The notes under the pieces: generated by a model
The model's database searches: none
What the model was told of the DNA's origin: nothing
The model's input: the letters and a program-made list of their open reading frames with translations, nothing else
Assembly (NCBI GenBank): GCA_009746045.1
Contig: RPFO01000076.1
Span: 3,048,420-3,112,419, forward strand
Length of the DNA stretch: 64,000 nt
From: Mesostigma viride
Taxonomy: Eukaryota > Streptophyta > Mesostigmatophyceae > Mesostigmatales > Mesostigmataceae
Direction: 5' to 3'
Part shown: one piece after another, positions 59,228 through 64,000 of the stretch
How the letters are laid out: each line of letters starts with the position of its first letter
Numbering within the stretch: the stretch's first letter is position 1
Made by a program: the position numbers and the translations under genes

Positions 59228-60560
59228 GGGGGGGGCTGGCATGCTTGCGTGGGTGTGGGGGGGCCTCGCATGCGTGCGTGGGTGTGGGGGGGGCTCGCAT
59301 GCGTGCGTGGGTGTGGGGGGGAGTGGCATGCATGCGTGGGTGTGGTGGGGGGCTGCCATGCATGCGTGGGGTTAGGGGGGGCTGGCACGCGTGTGTGGGT
59401 TCGTGGGGTGGCTGCCATGCGTGCGTGGGTGTGTGGGGTGGCTGGCATGCGTACGTGGGTGTGGGGGGTGGCTGGCATGCATAAGTGGGTTTGTGATGGG
59501 CTGGCATGCGTGCGTGGGTTGGTGGGGTGGCTGGCATGCATGCGTGCATGTGGGGGGTCGCTGGCATGCATGCGTGGGTTTGTGGGGTAGCTGGCATGCA
59601 GGCGTGGGTGTGGGAGGGGCTGGCATGCATGCGTGGGTGTGGGGGATGGCTGGCATGCATGCCTGCATGTGGGGTGGGGCTGGCATGCGTGCGTGGGGTG
59701 TGGGGGGGCTCGCATGCGTGCGTGGGTGTGTGGGGGGGCTCGCATGCGTGCGTGGGTGTGGGGGGGAGTGGCATGCATGCGTGGGTGTGGTGGGGGGCTG
59801 CCATGCATGCGTGGGGTTAGGGGGGGGCTGGCACGCGTGTGTGGGTTGGTGGGGTGGCTGCCATGCGTGCGTGGGTGTGTGGGGTGGCTGGCATGCGTAC
59901 GTGGGTGTGGGGGGTGGCTGGCATGCATAAGTGGGTTTGTGATGGGCTGGCATGCGTGCGTGGGTTGGTGGGGTGGCTGGCATGCATGCGTGCATGTGGG
60001 GGGTCGCTGGCATGCATGCGTGGGTTTGTGGGGTAGCTGGCATGCGGGCGTGGGTGTGGGAGGGGCTGGCATGCATGCGTGGGTGTGGGGGGTGGCTGGC
60101 ATGCATGCCTGCATGTGGGGTAGGGCTGGCATGCGTGCGTGGGTGTGGGGGGGGCTGCCATGCGTGTGTCGGGGGGCTGGCATGCGTGGGTGGTTGGCGG
60201 GGGGAGTGGCATGCATGCGTGGGTGTGGTGGGGAGCTGCCATGCATGCGTGGTTTTAAGGGGGGGCTGGCACGCGTGCGTGGGTTCGTGGGGTGGCTGCC
60301 ATGCGTGCGTGGGGGTGGGGGGTGGCTGGCATGCGTAAGTGGCTGTGGGGGTTGCTGGAATGCATAAGTGGGTTGTGGGGTGGCTGGCATGCGTGCGTGG
60401 GTGTGGGGGTGGCTGGCATGCGTGCGTGGATTGGTGGGGTGGCTGGCATGCATGCGGGCATGTGGGGGGTGGCTGGAATCCATGCGTGGGTTTGTGGGGT
60501 ATAGCTAACATGTGTGCGTGGGTGTGGGAGGGGCTGGCATGCATGCGTTGGTTGACATGC
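59228..60560. repeat. 30 bp minisatellite with about 440 bp higher-order period
   Basis: Units of about 30 bp (consensus GGCTGGCATGCATGCGTGGGTGTGG plus a G-run) repeat head to tail. A distinctive GAGTGGCATG unit recurs at 59321, 59766 and 60204, so blocks of about 15 units have been duplicated. Because the unit is a multiple of three, frames stay open on both strands for up to 419 codons; these are not credible genes. Another array of the same type begins at 63788. Confidence 0.9.
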
Positions 60561-61471
60561 CATGGATGAAAAACGCCAAGAAGAGTATATGGCCCCGCTG
60601 CCACCAAAAATCACCTGGTTGATCAACCAAGGGGATAGCCTGCACAGTGAGACACAAACACAGCAGACCCAGCAAAGCAAAATTCAGGTTGTAAGCGAGT
60701 GGAGATTACTTTTGACATGCTTGATGAAGAAATATATAACACACCTTCTATTGTCACACCTTCTATAAACAAATGGTTGATTGATCACCTTATACACCAC
60801 GTAAACATGCTACCAGACGCGCTCTTCAGTCCAGTCAAAATCCACGTGCGAAGCAAGTCAGCTTACGCAGAAAGCACCATGAATGTCAGCCAGTACAGCA
60901 GTAAATGACGCCCCAAACCCGTGACCAGGCAAGCATCCAGAGGGGCTTTCACCGCCCAGTATATTCCAGAAAAAAGCATCACAGATCCTTGGGCAACGGA
61001 CGTTCACACAGGACATGCGAAGGACCATGAAGATGGCGTCCTGCACGGCTAAGAAAATAAAACGCAGACCCTTGCTACGCTATGTCTTTGCTGCGACTAG
61101 GTGGATTCGGCGAAATGGAAAGAACGCAACCATGAAAATGCATCAGAAAGAGAGCAGGTACTACCCCGGTCATCGAAACAAACGCCTCACCATCGGCATC
61201 GCCGGTTACGTCCCGTGGCAAAAAATCCAGCGTTCTTTCCAATATGATGTGGCGACAGCAGAAGCTCGTTGGCCACACCCCAAGCCTAAAACCATGGCTG
61301 CGCATTCCCCATCCCAATTTTCTAGCCTACGTTGCCTGCCATCGCCAGCCAGCACAAGGAAAATTGCTCGCGCAGCACGTCACTTTGTTTTTCGCCCCGA
61401 GCATGCCGCACGCTTTGCCAATAATTCCCAGTTCCCACTGCCCAGCAAGACTTTTTTCCATGCGATTATAC
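60561..61471. other. Stretch without a supportable gene
   Basis: Short frames on both strands (for example minus 60858-61046 and 61075-61317) give no recognisable motif and could be exons of an unknown gene or chance. No repeats seen. Confidence 0.4.
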
Positions 61472-62118
61472 CATGCGATATACTTTAGAGATATTTCGGT
61501 GGAAGATACTTGGAAATTTCGTTACGTTCGTATTTCCATTGAAAATGTGCCAACTTTCGGCCTGAACTATTTCACCCCACCCTGACTGAACGCCTGTTAG
61601 GCTCTGAACCTTCCACCCGTCCTGAAAATTGGATCCATCCGTTCAGAAAATCGCATTCTATATTTTTCGAACTGAACATACCGTCGTTCCACCGTTGTGA
61701 AATTTATCGACTCCTTATTTAAACTACTCGACCATTAAGTAGGCGTTCTTGTGCGCCAGCTCGTATCCTCTACTAAATTCTACAAAGGCCTGGGATGTTT
61801 GGGAGAGATTGGTTCGCGACTTTTTGTTTGACGATTAAAAAAGTCAACGCGCCGTACCGTCCTGAGGCCGCGCGGATTGGCGAGACGCCCCACCTGCCCG
61901 CGAAAGTCTGAACGTGTTCAGCATTTCAGCACCCGTTCAGGAAAACACGACACTCGATCTCCAAGGTTTGGGGATTTCTTTGTACTACGCCGATTGGCCA
62001 TCTCGCAACGGTCCTGGACGTCTTCCGCTCCCGCGCTAGGGGGCGCGGGGGACGGCCCCACCTTCGGCCTACGGCCGCGGCCAAAGTTTTCGGGCGTCAT
62101 AAATCGTAGTTACTAGTA
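61472..62118 (+). repeat. Module F, copy 1
   Basis: About 640 bp nearly identical to 62584-63230: CATGCGATATACTTTAGAG at the start, GATACTTGGAAATTTCG, a middle AT-rich part, and a GC-rich end around CCTACGGCCGCGGCCAAAG. Module E follows it directly. Confidence 0.9.
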
Positions 62119-62124
62119 GGGGAC

Positions 62125-62560
62125 AAGAAAAAAGTGGGGGAGGGGGGGCTATCGCCCCCCCTCCCCGACTTGAGAGGACGTGACTCGCCGCTAGCGGCCC
62201 AGAGGCCGATAGTCGACCTTCTGGGCGCCAACCGCACCGGCCCGCGCGACGCGCCAAGACCCTTCCACGGAGGACGCGCGAGCGGACGATTCCGACCGGG
62301 ACGAACCGCCGCCGTGCGCCACGCGCAACGGACCCTTCCCCGTCAACACCGTGGAAGCTCTCCGAGCGTGAGATACTTGAAAATTTCGTCACGTTCGTAT
62401 CGAAATTAAAATTTCTGACAAATTTGTCAGCTCGGACTTAACCACAATGAATTTGAGCATACCATTCGATACAACAATGATATTTCGGCGTCAGATACTT
62501 GGAAATTTCGTTACGTTCGTATCGCCAGTGAAATTCTGACAAATTTCTCCGCTCGGACTG
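62125..62560 (+). repeat. Module E, copy 2, with G7/C7 hairpin
   Basis: Matches copy 1 apart from an insertion of about 50 bp in copy 1. Hairpin arms 62137-62149 and 62154-62166, loop TATC. Confidence 0.9.
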
Positions 62561-62583
62561 AACCACAATGAATTTCAGCATAG

Positions 62584-63230
62584 CATGCGATATACTTTAG
62601 AGATATTTCGGTGGAAGATACTTGGAAATTTCGTTACGTTCGTATTGCCATTGAAAATGTGCCAAATTTCGGCCTGAACAATTTCACCCCACCCTGACTG
62701 AACGCCTGTTTGGCTCTGAACCTTCCACCCGTCCTGAAAATTGGATCCATCCGTTCAGAAAATCGCATTCTACATTTTTCGAACTGAACATACCGTCGTC
62801 TTACCGTTCTGAAATTTATCGACTCCTTATGTAAACTACTCGACCATTAAGTAGGCGTTCTTGTGCGCCAGCTCGTATCCTCTACTAAATTCTACAAAGG
62901 CCTGGGATGTTTGGGAGAGATTGGTTCGCGACTTTTTGTTTGACGATTAAAAAAGTCAAAGCGCCGTACCGTCCTGAGGCCGCGCGGATTGGCGAGACGC
63001 CCCACCTGCCCGCGAAACCCTGAACGTGTTCAGCGTTTCAGCACCCGTTCAGAATACCTCAGACTCGATCTCCAAGGTTTGGGGATTTTCTTTGTACTAC
63101 GCGATTGGCCATCTCGCTACGGTCCTGGACGGCGTCCGCTCCCGCGCTAGGGGGCGCGGGGGACGGCCCCACCTTCGGCCTACGGCCGCGGCCAAAGTTT
63201 TCGGGCTTCATAAATCGTAGTTACATTAGG
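62584..63230 (+). repeat. Module F, copy 2
   Basis: Matches 61472-62118 with scattered substitutions; the two copies are about 1.1 kb apart, separated by module E copy 2. Confidence 0.9.
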
Positions 63231-63480
63231 GGACTAGTGGGGGGGCCAAGGCCCCCCACTTATTCGGACGCACTACGCCACCAGGGGCCCTGAGGCCCCC
63301 GCCGAAAGCTTCGACCCGCCGGGTTGAGCCCGCCGACCGGCCCGGCCTACTACGCCGGGGGGCGAACGCTCGGCGGCCTTCCTTTGGGGGCCTCCCATCG
63401 CGCGCGCTCGCGCCGGCCCGCCGCACCGTCGATCCCACGCTCCGTACCTCACGGGCACGTCCAGCACGCGTCCTACTACT
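63231..63480 (+). repeat. Module E-like segment, diverged (E3)
   Basis: It takes the place of E after the second F module. It has its own G/C hairpin (GTGGGGGGGCC AA GGCCCCCCAC near 63237-63259) and a GC-rich body, but its sequence differs from E1 and E2. Confidence 0.6.
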
Positions 63481-63787
63481 AGTCCGTTCATTGCATGCAA
63501 GTATTTCCTTACTCATTACTTCATAACAACTGGAACTCACAATGAAGCTATGCCATGCAGGACACAATGTGGGTACCGCTTTTTGCAAGCGGCAGCCATA
63601 ACGACCAAACACTTCCATGCAAACTCCCATGTTCATCATTCATTAATATTCATTGAGTGGCAATCCTTTGTAAACACATGCACCATCGGTCATGCCCACT
63701 ATGACTTCATGCAGACAATGTTTTGTACATGACTCGACAGTGCCCTTGTGCGCGACCGTGGGGCGCGGCAGGCCAGCCCTGTCCATT

Positions 63788-64000
63788 CGTGGGTGTGGTG
63801 GGGAGCTGCCATGCATGCGTGGGTTTAGGGGGGGGCTGGCATGCGTGCGTGGCTGTGGGGGGTGGCTGCCATGCGTGCGTGGGTGTGGCGGGTGGCTGGC
63901 ATGCGTATGTGGGTGTGGGGGGTGGCTGGCATGCACGTGCATGTGGGGGGTGGCTGTCATGCATGCGTGCATGTGGGGGGTGGCTGGCATGCATGCGTGG
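63788..64000. repeat. Second 30 bp minisatellite array, runs off the window
   Basis: Same unit family as 59228-60560 (GGCTGGCATGCGTGCGTGG and variants), at least seven units to the window edge. Confidence 0.9.

Noticed and set aside
59224-60607. Overlapping His/Pro-rich frames of 411 and 419 codons on the minus strand, and several Gly/Trp-rich frames on the plus strand
   Set aside because: They follow from a 30 bp repeat unit without stops in any frame, and open frames exist on both strands at once. No start context or non-repetitive domain supports a protein.

Overview
This is eukaryotic DNA made almost entirely of transposable elements. I see no convincing host gene, rRNA or tRNA. Spliceosomal introns (GTAAGT/GTGAGT donors, pyrimidine-rich tracts ending in CAG) and the mix of families (Ty3/gypsy chromovirus, Copia-like, CACTA/EnSpm with tnp2 and DUF4218-like parts, piggyBac-like, a TA-flanked TIR element) suggest a protist or a green-lineage alga. 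I cannot name the species.

Layout. (1) 1-9558: 3' nine-tenths of a Ty3/gypsy chromovirus-like retrotransposon. A viroplasmin/hybrid-binding-domain ORF lies before gag, then gag, PR-RT-RH, IN with chromodomain, an unrelated GC-rich 772-codon ORF3, a G-rich polypurine tract and a 613 bp LTR. (2) 9559-10928: non-coding flank with tandem repeats and the left half of a CTGAG-repeat cluster. (3) 10929-13494: piggyBac-like element with a frameshifted transposase. (4) 13824-50155, minus strand: one CACTA transposase gene with resolvable introns, split over 36 kb by nested insertions. Element A (Copia-like, 17346-34268, target duplication GTGGA) sits in one exon and carries element B (19094-27609, GCAGC) in its first ORF. 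Element D (gypsy-like, 34343-48798, CGCAT) sits in the same CACTA exon and carries element C (38651-45122, CTGTC). (5) 50156-57371: a second, internally deleted piggyBac-like copy (51839-53585), a 1.9 kb element with perfect 24 bp inverted repeats and TA flanks (54223-56121) carrying HIRAN-like and RT-associated fragments, and an AT-rich TIR element (56131-57371) carrying a GC-rich coding scrap. (6) 57372-64000: a foldback hairpin, repeated E/F modules with G7/C7 hairpins, and a 30 bp minisatellite with a higher-order period of about 440 bp.

The most unusual biology is in A, B and C. They are Copia-like by RT/RNase H and by having integrase upstream of RT, but their retropepsin-like domain lies between integrase and RT instead of before integrase. 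Its active site reads DTQA or DTNS instead of DT/SG, the RT box is HGDD instead of YVDD, integrase D-to-E spacing is short, and the LTRs begin AGTTAG and (B, C) end AACT rather than TG...CA. A and B also have an unrecognised ORF before gag. This looks like a distinct lineage that standard LTR searches could miss or misannotate.

No element here looks able to move by itself. The gypsy copy has lost the RT catalytic box, B, C, A and piggyBac carry frameshifts, and D's interior is mostly non-coding. D has LTRs that look identical by eye, so it arrived recently, and C arrived in it later still.
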